Shown here: positions 23,810 through 31,755 of the stretch, piece after piece | Layout: every line of letters starts with the position of its first letter | Numbering within the stretch: the stretch's first letter is position 1 | DNA from: an uncultured Oscillospiraceae bacterium | Lineage (GTDB): Bacteria > Bacillota > Clostridia > Oscillospirales > Oscillospiraceae | Length of the DNA stretch: 64,000 nucleotides | NCBI GenBank assembly: GCA_910588045.1 | Contig: CAJUPS010000002.1 | Location: 1 to 64,000 of the forward strand | Direction of reading: 5' to 3' | Position numbers and translations under genes: made by a program | The notes under the pieces: generated by a model | Told to the model about the DNA's origin: nothing | The model's database searches: none | What the model saw: the letters and a program-made list of their open reading frames with translations, nothing else

Positions 23810-24787
23810 ATGCGTATTGATCCAAGAAAAGCAGCTATTGTGGGCTGCGGCTTTGTGGGGGCGTCCATCGCCTTCCGATTTTTGCAGCAGGGCCTGTTTT
23901 CCCGCCTGGTTCTCCTGGACGCCAACCGGGCCAAGGCCGAGGGTGAGGCCATGGACCTCAGCGACGGCCTGCCCTACGGCGCGGCGATGGAGATCACGGC
24001 GGGGAGCTACGACGACGTGGCGGACTGCTCCCTGATCGTCATCACCGCCGGGGCCAACCAGAAGCCCGGGGAGACCCGGCTGGACCTGATCGGCCGGAAC
24101 ATCGCCATCCTCCGCTCCATCCTTGACGAGATCACCGCCCGGGACTTCCAGGGGATCCTCCTCATCGTCTCCAACCCGGTGGACGTGCTGACCTACGCCG
24201 CCTGGAAGATGTCGGGCTACCCCCGGGAGCGGGTCATCGGCTCCGGCACGGTGCTGGACACCGGGCGGCTCAAGCAGCTCCTGGGTGAGGAGCTGGGGGT
24301 GGACAGCCGGAATATCCACGCCTTCATCGTCGGCGAGCACGGGGACAGCGAGCTGGCGGTGTGGAGCGAGGCCAACGTATCCGGCCTGGACCTGGAGGAC
24401 TTCTGCCGCATCCGGGGGCAGGCCCTCCGGCCCGGGGACCTGGACCGCATCTACCGGGAGGTCCGGGACAGCGCCTATGAGATCATCAGCCGCAAGGGCG
24501 TCACCTGCTATGGCATTGCCATGGCGGTGGGGCGCATCGCGGCGTGCATCGTCAAGGACGAACACGCCGTGCTGCCCGTCTCGGCGGTGCTGGAGGGCCA
24601 GTACGGCCTGGAGGGGCTGGCCCTGAGCATCCCGTCCCTGGTGGGCCGAGGGGGCCTGGAGGAGATCCTGGAGATTCCGCTCAACCCGGAGGAGAATCGG
24701 GCCCTGTTTGTCTCCGCCCAACAGATGCAGGAGGCGATCGCCGCCCTGGATCTGCGTCCCTGCCGGTCCCGGGCGGGGACCGTATAG
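23810..24787 (+). CDS. ldh: L-lactate dehydrogenase
   Basis: NAD-dependent reduction of pyruvate to lactate, regenerating NAD+ in fermentation. It has the Rossmann motif VGCGFVGASIAF, the substrate loop AGANQKPGETRLDL (Gln favours lactate over malate, with the catalytic-loop Arg), NPVDVLTY, and the active His in GEHGDSE. The ATG at 23810 gives 325 aa and follows CAGGAGAG. An alternative in-frame ATG at 23789 would add seven residues. It is transcribed alone and ends at a strong bidirectional terminator. Confidence 0.96.
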   Translation: MRIDPRKAAIVGCGFVGASIAFRFLQQGLFSRLVLLDANRAKAEGEAMDLSDGLPYGAAMEITAGSYDDVADCSLIVITAGANQKPGETRLDLIGRNIAILRSILDEITARDFQGILLIVSNPVDVLTYAAWKMSGYPRERVIGSGTVLDTGRLKQLLGEELGVDSRNIHAFIVGEHGDSELAVWSEANVSGLDLEDFCRIRGQALRPGDLDRIYREVRDSAYEIISRKGVTCYGIAMAVGRIAACIVKDEHAVLPVSAVLEGQYGLEGLALSIPSLVGRGGLEEILEIPLNPEENRALFVSAQQMQEAIAALDLRPCRSRAGTV

Positions 24788-24788
24788 C

Positions 24789-24836
24789 AGCAAAAGCCCG
24801 GAGAGTGGCCGCCACGCCGCCCTCCGGGCTTCTGCT
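24789..24836. terminator. Bidirectional terminator after ldh
   Basis: A 15-bp stem with one mismatch (24789-24803 with 24822-24836), followed by TATTTTT on the plus strand. It serves ldh and the convergent acyltransferase-like gene. Confidence 0.85.
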
Positions 24837-25488
24837 ATTTTTGGTTGATCTCCTCCCGCAGCGCCTCCCGGACCCGGGGCAGCTCCGTCTTCCAGGGCGC
24901 GGCGCGGTCGAAGCACACCGGCCTTCCGGCGGTAATGGCGCGCCCCTCCATCCGCAGCGGGACGAAGTGCAGCGGCACATCCGATTTCTTCCGCCAGAAC
25001 CGCTCGATGAGCAGAAAGCCGTCGTAGACCTCCCCGATGCCGCTGGAGCTGTCGGTGTAGTCCACATCCGGAAAGACCAGCACGCCGTCCTCGGCCCGGA
25101 GTGCGGAAACCGTCTCCTTAAAGGTGTCCCCGATCCGCACTGTTCCCCGGTAGACCGGGATGGCGCACAGGGACTTCATCAGACCGCTGACGTACCCTGC
25201 CGCCGCCCAGGCGGCAAAGGCCGCCGCAGGCCCCGGTATCCCGAAGCGCTTGGAGAAGGTGTAGCTCTGGTACTGCCTCCGGCATGTCTCCCGATTGCAG
25301 AACACGTGGAGCACCCAGGGACGCACCGGAAAGGGGAGCCAGCAGAGGGTCACCAGGGGTCCCAGCAGGTTCCGGTGGCTGCACACGTAGACCGTGGGTC
25401 CCTCCGGCGCCGGGACCTCCGCCCGCCAGCGGCCCACGCCCAGCCGGACGAAAAAGCGGCTGACATAGAACAGCTTACCGCGCTCCAT
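24835..25488 (-). CDS. PlsC-like acyltransferase-fold protein with altered catalytic motif
   Basis: A 217-aa protein resembling 1-acylglycerol-3-phosphate acyltransferases. The region VYVCSHRNLLGPLVTL corresponds to the family motif HX4D, but the Asp position is Gly (HRNLLG). The second block reads VLVFPDVDYTDSS in place of the usual FPEGTRS. It may be a divergent acyltransferase or one that has lost the classical charge relay. The start lies 14 bp inside the end of the glycosyltransferase gene, so the two are co-translated. Confidence 0.7.
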   Translation of the reverse strand: MERGKLFYVSRFFVRLGVGRWRAEVPAPEGPTVYVCSHRNLLGPLVTLCWLPFPVRPWVLHVFCNRETCRRQYQSYTFSKRFGIPGPAAAFAAWAAAGYVSGLMKSLCAIPVYRGTVRIGDTFKETVSALRAEDGVLVFPDVDYTDSSSGIGEVYDGFLLIERFWRKKSDVPLHFVPLRMEGRAITAGRPVCFDRAAPWKTELPRVREALREEINQK

Positions 25489-26587
25489 GGGGCGCCTCCT
25501 CCCGGAAGACCCAGTGCATTTGAATCTGATAGCTGCATATCGCCAGGATGATGTCCCCCAGGGCCTTGTTCACCGTGGGCCAGATCCCCGGCAGCAGCCA
25601 GTTGAGCAGGAGAAGCAGCAGGTAGGAGCACAGCATCTGCGTCCCCCACAGGCAATAGTAGCGCACCAGGGTCCGCCCGCTGGGTTTCCCGCCGAAGACA
25701 TAGCGGCGGTTGAGGGTGTAGTTCAGTGCAGAGGACAGGGCCCGGGCGGTGAGAGTGGACCACCAGAAGCAGAACAGGTCCGACAGGGGCCGGAAGATCA
25801 CTGCGCTGCACAGCCAGAAGGCCGCCACGTCCGCCGCCGCCGACAGGGCCGAGGACGCCGCGTACCACCCCAGCCCCGACAGCAAAATCAGAAACACCCG
25901 CCAGGAGTCCCGGACGGCCCGGAGGTGGGTTCCCCGGTTGTTGTCGAAGTAGACCGCCTGAATGGGCACCTGCCTTAGCTCCACGTGTTCCCGGGCCGTG
26001 CGGATCAGGGCGTTCATCTCGTACTCGTACCGCTCTCCCCGGATGGTCCCGCACCACTCCAGCAATTCCCAGGGAATGCCCCGCAGACCGGTCTGGGTGT
26101 CCCCCAGCCGCGGGCCGTACAGCGTGCGGAAGGCCCAGCTGCTCAGGCGGTTGCCGAGCTTGGATTTCGCAGGCACCTCCGGTCCGGTCAGGTCCCGCAC
26201 TCCCAGCACCAGCCGGTCCGTCTCCTCCAAGGCCGCCTGCCCCACGGCGCACACATCCTCCACCCGGTGCTGCCCGTCGGCGTCTGCCGTCACTACGGCG
26301 CAGCCGGTCCACTGCTCCTGGGCGGCGATGTACGCGAAGGCGTCCTTCATGGCCCGGCCCTTCCCCTGGTTGCGCCCGTGGCGCAGGACGGTGCACCGCT
26401 CCAGCTCCTCCAGAGCCCGGAAGATTGGCTGGCGATCCGGGCCGCTGCCGTCGTCCACCACCACGATTTGCTCCGCCCCCTGCGCCAGCAGGGCGGCGGC
26501 GTACTCTGTCAATGCCCCGTCCGGGTCCAGCGCCGGGATCACCACGACACAGCGGTTCAGACCGCCGGATTCTGTCTTTTCTACCAT
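25475..26587 (-). CDS. Family 2 glycosyltransferase fused to a GtrA-like membrane domain
   Basis: The N-terminal GT2 domain (about 1-225) resembles dolichol/undecaprenyl-phosphate sugar synthases: VVVIPALDPDG, VVVDDGSG, the acceptor loop GRNQGKGRAMKDAF and the metal-binding ADADGQHR. The C-terminal part (about 240-365) has four membrane helices of the GtrA type, with YTLNRRYVFG. It likely makes and flips a polyprenyl-phosphate sugar for surface glycosylation. The ATG at 26587 was chosen because CAGGAG lies 8 nt before; an in-frame ATG exists at 26617. Confidence 0.92.
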   Translation of the reverse strand: MVEKTESGGLNRCVVVIPALDPDGALTEYAAALLAQGAEQIVVVDDGSGPDRQPIFRALEELERCTVLRHGRNQGKGRAMKDAFAYIAAQEQWTGCAVVTADADGQHRVEDVCAVGQAALEETDRLVLGVRDLTGPEVPAKSKLGNRLSSWAFRTLYGPRLGDTQTGLRGIPWELLEWCGTIRGERYEYEMNALIRTAREHVELRQVPIQAVYFDNNRGTHLRAVRDSWRVFLILLSGLGWYAASSALSAAADVAAFWLCSAVIFRPLSDLFCFWWSTLTARALSSALNYTLNRRYVFGGKPSGRTLVRYYCLWGTQMLCSYLLLLLLNWLLPGIWPTVNKALGDIILAICSYQIQMHWVFREEAPHGAR

Positions 26588-26634
26588 AACACACGCTCCT
26601 GTTTCCTGTTTTCCCATAGCCGTTCAAGCGCTAT

Positions 26635-26675
26635 GATGTCCGGCAGACTGCCGGACATCACGGAGGGCCCTCCGT
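26635..26675 (-). terminator. Paired hairpins between GH18 and the glycosyltransferase gene
   Basis: A 10-bp stem GATGTCCGGC/GCCGGACATC (26635-26659) is followed by the palindrome ACGGAGGGCCCTCCGT. No strong T tract is seen, so termination efficiency is unclear. Confidence 0.5.
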
Positions 26676-26750
26676 GGAAAATTTTTCCGTGTACTAGAGA
26701 TTTTAATACAGTTCTTTTAAGTTCAGTACAGAACAATCTTTAAGATATTT

Positions 26751-27671
26751 TTAGCTTTCCTCCGCGATGGCCCGCCCCAGTGCGGTGAGCAGGCTCTTCT
26801 CCCGGTCCTCGCAGTCCAGGGAGATTTCCCAGACCATGACGCCGCCCAGGCCGTACCGCCTGGCCAGCGCCACCTTCCTGCCCAGCGTATCCCGTCCGTT
26901 GTACCAGACCTCCTTCCCGTCCAGGACCACCATGTCCTTCTCCGGGGCGGCCGGGTCGGCGGCCAGGAGCGTCCGGTAGTCCCCGGGGAAGGGCCGTCCG
27001 TAGAAGGGCAGACCCAGGTTCAGCTTTTCGGGCTCGAACCCCCGCGCCTCCACCCAGTATTTCACGCAGTTCTCCGCAAACGCATAGCTGGAGTGCTTCG
27101 CTCCTCCGCTGTCGTAGGACATCACGTTGATCCAGTCCAGCTTGTCAAAGGAGGGGCGGTCCTGGGCCTCCGCCGCAGAGCAAATCGGCTGTCCGGCATC
27201 GTCCACCCCGCCGATCACGGCGGCGGTCAGGAGCATCCCCTTCGGCTTGAGCAGGCGGTGCAGCTCGCCGATGAACGCCTCATACTGCTCCTTGGAGCCG
27301 TCGCCGGTCCGGGGGTACTCCCAGTCCACGTCCACCCCGTCAAAGCCGAAGGATACCGCCATGGACGTGATCTCCCCGGCGAGGCGGGCGATCTTCTCCG
27401 GGCTGTCGGTGGCCTCCCGGAAGGTGTCCTCCAGGGGGACGTCCTCATAGCTCCACCCTCCCAGGGACAGGCAGACCTTTCTCCCCGCCGCGTGGGCCCG
27501 GGCGATGACCGCCCTGGCCAGCCCGGGATTTTCCAGGGGCAGGACGCGGCCGTCTCTTGTAGGAATGGCGAAGGCGTAGTTCACATGGGTCACAATATCG
27601 AAGCGGAGGAGCGGCAGGCCCTTTTCAGATTGACAGAAAAGGTATACAATACATTTGAACGGCGGTTTCAT
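26751..27671 (-). CDS. Glycoside hydrolase family 18 protein (chitinase-like)
   Basis: A 306-aa GH18 enzyme that should cleave beta-1,4-linked N-acetylglucosamine polymers or oligomers. It has the catalytic motif FDGVDVDWEYP (DxxDxDxE, around residues 108-118), an SLGGW strand and the YYDSGG-like MSYDSGG. No signal peptide or binding module is seen, so it is probably intracellular and acts on imported oligosaccharides. The second ATG (27671) was chosen because AAAGGAG abuts the first one at 27680. Divergent from the GH94 phosphorylase gene. Confidence 0.92.
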   Translation of the reverse strand: MKPPFKCIVYLFCQSEKGLPLLRFDIVTHVNYAFAIPTRDGRVLPLENPGLARAVIARAHAAGRKVCLSLGGWSYEDVPLEDTFREATDSPEKIARLAGEITSMAVSFGFDGVDVDWEYPRTGDGSKEQYEAFIGELHRLLKPKGMLLTAAVIGGVDDAGQPICSAAEAQDRPSFDKLDWINVMSYDSGGAKHSSYAFAENCVKYWVEARGFEPEKLNLGLPFYGRPFPGDYRTLLAADPAAPEKDMVVLDGKEVWYNGRDTLGRKVALARRYGLGGVMVWEISLDCEDREKSLLTALGRAIAEES

Positions 27672-27832
27672 CGCGCACATCTCCTTTATCCCGGCGCTGT
27701 GACCGGTAAAATCCGGGTTATTCTAGCACAGGTTCCCCGGAATGTAAAGGCGGCATTTGTCTCCGGATGAAAAAGTACAACGAAAGACAAGAAGGCACAT
27801 TTTCAGGCATTCCCAAATCCCGGCGGATTCGA

Positions 27833-27838
27833 TATACT
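27833..27838 (+). promoter_or_regulatory. Possible -10 box for the GH94 gene
   Basis: TATACT at 27833-27838 with a weak -35 (TTCCCA, 27810-27815) at 17-bp spacing, 40 bp before the GH94 start. Confidence 0.4.
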
Positions 27839-27877
27839 AGACTGGTAAAATGCCTAAATATGATAGGAGGCCGTCCA

Positions 27878-30259
27878 ATGCAATATGGATATTTTGACAA
27901 CGAGCGCCGGGAGTATGTCGTGAACCGGATGGACTTGCCCGTCTCGTGGACAAACTATATCGGGCTGGGGGATATGTACGGCGTGTTCAACCACACCGCC
28001 GGAGGGTATCTGCTGTACAAGTCCCCGGAGTACCACCGGATCACCCGCTTCCGGCCCAACGGCGTGCCCATGGATGGCCCGGGGCACTACGTCTACCTCC
28101 GCGACGACGAGACGGGCGACTTCTGGACCATCTCCTGGCAGCCCGTGGGCAAGCCCATGGCGCACTACTCCTGCCGGTTTGGCCTGAGCTACGTGAAGTA
28201 CCTCTGCAACTACAGCGGGATCAGCGCGGAGCAGACCCTGTTTGTGGCGGTGGACGACCCGGTGGAGCTCTGGGACGTCCGTCTGCGCAACGACGCCGGA
28301 CGGCCCAGGAAGCTGTCGATGTACGCCTACGCGGAGTTCAGCTTCCACCATGTCGATATGGACAACAAGAATTTCCAGATGAGCCTCTACGCCTCCGGCA
28401 GCCGGTACGAGGACGGCGTCATCGAGCACGACCTCTACTACGAGGAGGACGGCTATCAGTTCTTCACCGCCAATTTTGTCCCGGACGGCTTTGAGAGTAT
28501 GCGGGACAAGTTCATCGGCCCATACCGCACGGAGCGCAACCCCCTAACGGTGGAGACGGGCCAATGCGGCGGCGGCGTGGAGAAGGGCGGGAACCACTGC
28601 GCCTGCCTCCAAAAACGCCTGGAGCTCCAGCCCGGGGAGGAGGTCCGCCTGCTCTATCTGCTGGGCGAGGGCGGCGTGGCCGCCGGACGGGCCATGCGGG
28701 AGAAGTATACCCCCGCCCGGGCGGACCGGGATTTTGCCCGGACCGCCGATTTCTGGGAGGACAAGCTCAGCTGCCTCCAGGTCTCCACCCCCAACGAGGG
28801 CATGAACACCGAGCTGAACATCTGGAACCTCTACCAGAGCGAGATCAACGTCATGTTCTCCCGCTTTACCTCCTTCATCGAGGTGGGCGGCCGGGTGGGC
28901 CTGGGCTACCGGGACACCGCCCAGGATGCCATGATGGTGCCCCACTCCAACCCGGACAAGTGCCGCAGCCGTCTGGTGGAGCTGCTTCGGGCCCTGACCA
29001 GGGAGGGCTATGGCCTGCACCTCTTCGAGCCCCGGTGGTTTGCGCCGGGGGAGAAGCCCCAGTCCTTCAAATCCCCCACCGTGGTCCCCACGCCGGACAG
29101 GAGCCAGATCGTCCACGGGCTCAAGGACGCCTGTGCCGACGACGCCCTCTGGCTGGTGGCCGGCATTGTCCAGTACATCCGCGAGACCGGGGAGCTGGCC
29201 TTCGCCGACGAGGTGATCACCTACGCCGACGGCGGCGAGGGCACGGTCTACGAGCACATGGAGCGCATCCTGGACTTCTCCGCCCGGCAGGTGGGGGCCA
29301 ACGGCATCTGCAAGGGCCTCCGGGCCGACTGGAACGACTGCCTGAACCTGGGGGGCGGCGAGAGCGCCATGGTCAGCTTTCTGCACGTCTGGGCCATCGG
29401 CCATTTTACCGCCCTGGCCCGGCGGCTGGGCCGGACGTCGGACGCGGAGCGCTGGGAGGCCGTGGCTTGCCGCGTCAAGGAGACCTGCCAGCGGGTGCTG
29501 TGGGACGGCAAGTGGTACATCCGGGGCATCACCGCCGACGGGCGGAAGATCGGCACCCAGACGGACACCGAGGGCAGGGTCCATATGGAGAGCAACACCT
29601 GGGCGGTACTCAGCGGCGCGGCGGACCGCGCCCGGGGCCTCTCCGCCATGGATAGCGTGGACGAGTACCTCTTCACGGAGTACGGCCTGATGCTCAACGC
29701 GCCCTGTTACCGCACCCCCGACGACGGCATCGGCTTTGTCACCCGGGTCTACCCGGGGCTGAAGGAGAACGGGGCCATCTTCAGCCACCCCAACCCCTGG
29801 GCGTGGTGCGCGGAGGCGGTGCTGGGCCGGGGGAGCCGCGCCATGAAATTTTATAATGCCTTGTGTCCCGCCCTGCAAAATGATAGAATAGAGGTGCGGG
29901 AGGCGGAGCCCTACACCTACTGCCAGTTTGTGGTGGGACGGGACCACACCGCCTTCGGCCGGGCGCGGCACCCCTTTATGACCGGATCCTCCGGCTGGGC
30001 GTACTACGCGGCCACCCAGTACCTGTTGGGCGTCCGGCCCGATTTCGACCATATGACGGTGGACCCCTGCGTCCCGGCGGACTGGCGGGCGTTCACCGTG
30101 AACCGCCGCTGGCGGGGGGCGATGTATCAGATCCATGTGACCAACCCCGACGGCGTGGAGAAGGGGGTCGCCTCCCTCCGGGTGGACGGCAGGGAGGCCG
30201 ACAGGATCCCGGTCCGTCCCGCGGGCAGCGTGTGCCGCGTGGACGTGGTTATGGGATAG
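27878..30259 (+). CDS. GH94 family glycan phosphorylase (chitobiose/cellobiose phosphorylase-like)
   Basis: A 793-aa phosphorylase that would split a beta-linked disaccharide with phosphate into a sugar 1-phosphate and a free sugar. The start MQYGYFDNERREYVVNRMDL, the N-terminal beta-sandwich NHTAGGYLLYKSPEYHRITR, and the (alpha/alpha)6 domain with GYRDTAQDAM and the catalytic DWNDCL (Asp near 485) are family features. Next to a GH18 gene, N,N'-diacetylchitobiose is the best guess for substrate, but cellobiose is possible. The ATG at 27878 follows AGGAGG at 27865-27870. Confidence 0.9.
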   Translation: MQYGYFDNERREYVVNRMDLPVSWTNYIGLGDMYGVFNHTAGGYLLYKSPEYHRITRFRPNGVPMDGPGHYVYLRDDETGDFWTISWQPVGKPMAHYSCRFGLSYVKYLCNYSGISAEQTLFVAVDDPVELWDVRLRNDAGRPRKLSMYAYAEFSFHHVDMDNKNFQMSLYASGSRYEDGVIEHDLYYEEDGYQFFTANFVPDGFESMRDKFIGPYRTERNPLTVETGQCGGGVEKGGNHCACLQKRLELQPGEEVRLLYLLGEGGVAAGRAMREKYTPARADRDFARTADFWEDKLSCLQVSTPNEGMNTELNIWNLYQSEINVMFSRFTSFIEVGGRVGLGYRDTAQDAMMVPHSNPDKCRSRLVELLRALTREGYGLHLFEPRWFAPGEKPQSFKSPTVVPTPDRSQIVHGLKDACADDALWLVAGIVQYIRETGELAFADEVITYADGGEGTVYEHMERILDFSARQVGANGICKGLRADWNDCLNLGGGESAMVSFLHVWAIGHFTALARRLGRTSDAERWEAVACRVKETCQRVLWDGKWYIRGITADGRKIGTQTDTEGRVHMESNTWAVLSGAADRARGLSAMDSVDEYLFTEYGLMLNAPCYRTPDDGIGFVTRVYPGLKENGAIFSHPNPWAWCAEAVLGRGSRAMKFYNALCPALQNDRIEVREAEPYTYCQFVVGRDHTAFGRARHPFMTGSSGWAYYAATQYLLGVRPDFDHMTVDPCVPADWRAFTVNRRWRGAMYQIHVTNPDGVEKGVASLRVDGREADRIPVRPAGSVCRVDVVMG

Positions 30260-30280
30260 GGAAAGAAAGGAGCACAAAAG

Positions 30281-31693
30281 ATGATCCGATTCGGAACGGG
30301 CGGCTGGAGGGCCGTGATTGCGGACGAGTTTACCAAGGAGAACATCCGGCTGGTGACGGCGGGACTGTGCGCACTGATGGAGCGGGAGGGCCACGGCGGC
30401 GCGTCGGTGTGCGTGGGCTATGACCGGCGGTTCCTCTCCAAGGAGTCCGCCCACTGGGCCGCGGAGGTGCTGGTGGGGTATGGCTTCCGCCCCCTGGTGG
30501 TGAACCGCTCTGCGCCCACGCCCCTGATCATGTTCACCGTCAAGCAGATGAATCTGCCCTACGGCCTGGCCGTGACCGCCAGCCACAACCCGGCCATCTA
30601 CAACGGCATCAAGGTCTTCACCGCCGGTGGGCGGGACGCGGACCAGACGGTCACGGGGAGGATCGAGGAGGAGATCGCCCGCATCCGCCCGGAGGACGTG
30701 CGCAGCGTGGACTACGACCAGGCCCTGGCGGCGGGGGACGTCCGGGAGATGTACCCCTTCAACGAGTACGTGGACAGCATTCTCCGGTTCGTGGACGCGG
30801 AGGCCATTAAAAATTCCCGCCTGCGTATCGCCATCGACCCCATGTACGGCGTCAGCCAGAGCTGCCTGAGGACCATCCTGCTGACCTGCCGGTGTGACGT
30901 GGACGTGATTCACGAGCAGCACGACACCCTCTTCGGCGGGCGGATGCCCGCCCCTAGCGCCGAGGCGCTGACGCTGCTGAGTAACTACGTGGTGGAGAAC
31001 CGGTGCAGTCTGGGTATCGCCACCGACGGGGACGCGGACCGCCTGGGCGTCATCGACGAGAACGGGGCCTACCTCCATCCCAATACCCTATTGGCGCTGC
31101 TGTACTACTACCTGGTGAAGTACCGGGGCTGGAAGGGCCCCTGCGTGCGGAACAACTCCACCACCCATCTGCTGGACCGGATGGCCCGGGATTTGGGGGA
31201 GACGTGCTACGAGGTCCCCGTGGGATTCAAGCACATCTCCGCCAAGATGGCCCAGACGGATGCCGTCATCGGCGGCGAGTCCTCCGGCGGCATGGCGGTG
31301 CGGGGCCACATCGCCGGGAAGGACGGCATCTACGCCGCCGCCCTGCTGGTGGAAATGCTGGCGGTCACGGGAAAATCCGTGTGCCAGCTGTACGAGGAAA
31401 TCACGGAGCGCTACGGGCGCCTGTACTACGAGGACGCCGCCTTCACCATGACCCCCGCCCGGAAGCAGGAGCTCCAGGAGCTGCTGTTCACCCAAAAGCA
31501 GCTGCCGGACTTCGGCGCCGCGCCGGAGAAGGTGGACCGGGGGGACGGCTGCAAGGTCTGGTTCCCCGACGGGAGCTGGATCATCTGCCGGTTTTCCGGC
31601 ACGGAGCCGCTGCTGCGCATGGCGGCGGAGGGCAGCACCCAGGGGCAGGCCAAGGGCTATATCCAGCTCTGGAGGAACGCGCTCGGTCTATAA
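30281..31693 (+). CDS. Alpha-D-phosphohexomutase (phosphoglucomutase/phosphomannomutase family)
   Basis: A 470-aa mutase that moves phosphate between C1 and C6 of a hexose. It has the phosphoserine loop TASHNP (near 99-104), metal loop DGDADR (near 248), sugar loop GGESSGG (near 330) and phosphate-binding RFSGTEP (near 436). It lies 21 bp after the GH94 gene, so it probably converts the released sugar 1-phosphate (Glc-1-P or GlcNAc-1-P) to the 6-phosphate for glycolysis. The ATG follows GAAAGGAG. Confidence 0.93.
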   Translation: MIRFGTGGWRAVIADEFTKENIRLVTAGLCALMEREGHGGASVCVGYDRRFLSKESAHWAAEVLVGYGFRPLVVNRSAPTPLIMFTVKQMNLPYGLAVTASHNPAIYNGIKVFTAGGRDADQTVTGRIEEEIARIRPEDVRSVDYDQALAAGDVREMYPFNEYVDSILRFVDAEAIKNSRLRIAIDPMYGVSQSCLRTILLTCRCDVDVIHEQHDTLFGGRMPAPSAEALTLLSNYVVENRCSLGIATDGDADRLGVIDENGAYLHPNTLLALLYYYLVKYRGWKGPCVRNNSTTHLLDRMARDLGETCYEVPVGFKHISAKMAQTDAVIGGESSGGMAVRGHIAGKDGIYAAALLVEMLAVTGKSVCQLYEEITERYGRLYYEDAAFTMTPARKQELQELLFTQKQLPDFGAAPEKVDRGDGCKVWFPDGSWIICRFSGTEPLLRMAAEGSTQGQAKGYIQLWRNALGL

Positions 31694-31700
31694 TCCTTTT

Positions 31701-31738
31701 GCTGTTCCGGAATTTCCGCCCGGTAACGATACTGCACG
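31701..31738. repeat. Dispersed repeat B, copy 1
   Basis: The segment with core TTCCGCCCGGTAACGATACT lies between the mutase and kinase genes. A copy differing at only a few positions occurs at 43691-43728. Confidence 0.7.
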
Positions 31739-31755
31739 TTTAATCGGAGAATGGT

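Noticed and set aside
28544..31078. Long minus-strand open frame opposite the GH94 and mutase genes
   Set aside because: No start signal and no protein-like motifs; both plus-strand genes are clear.
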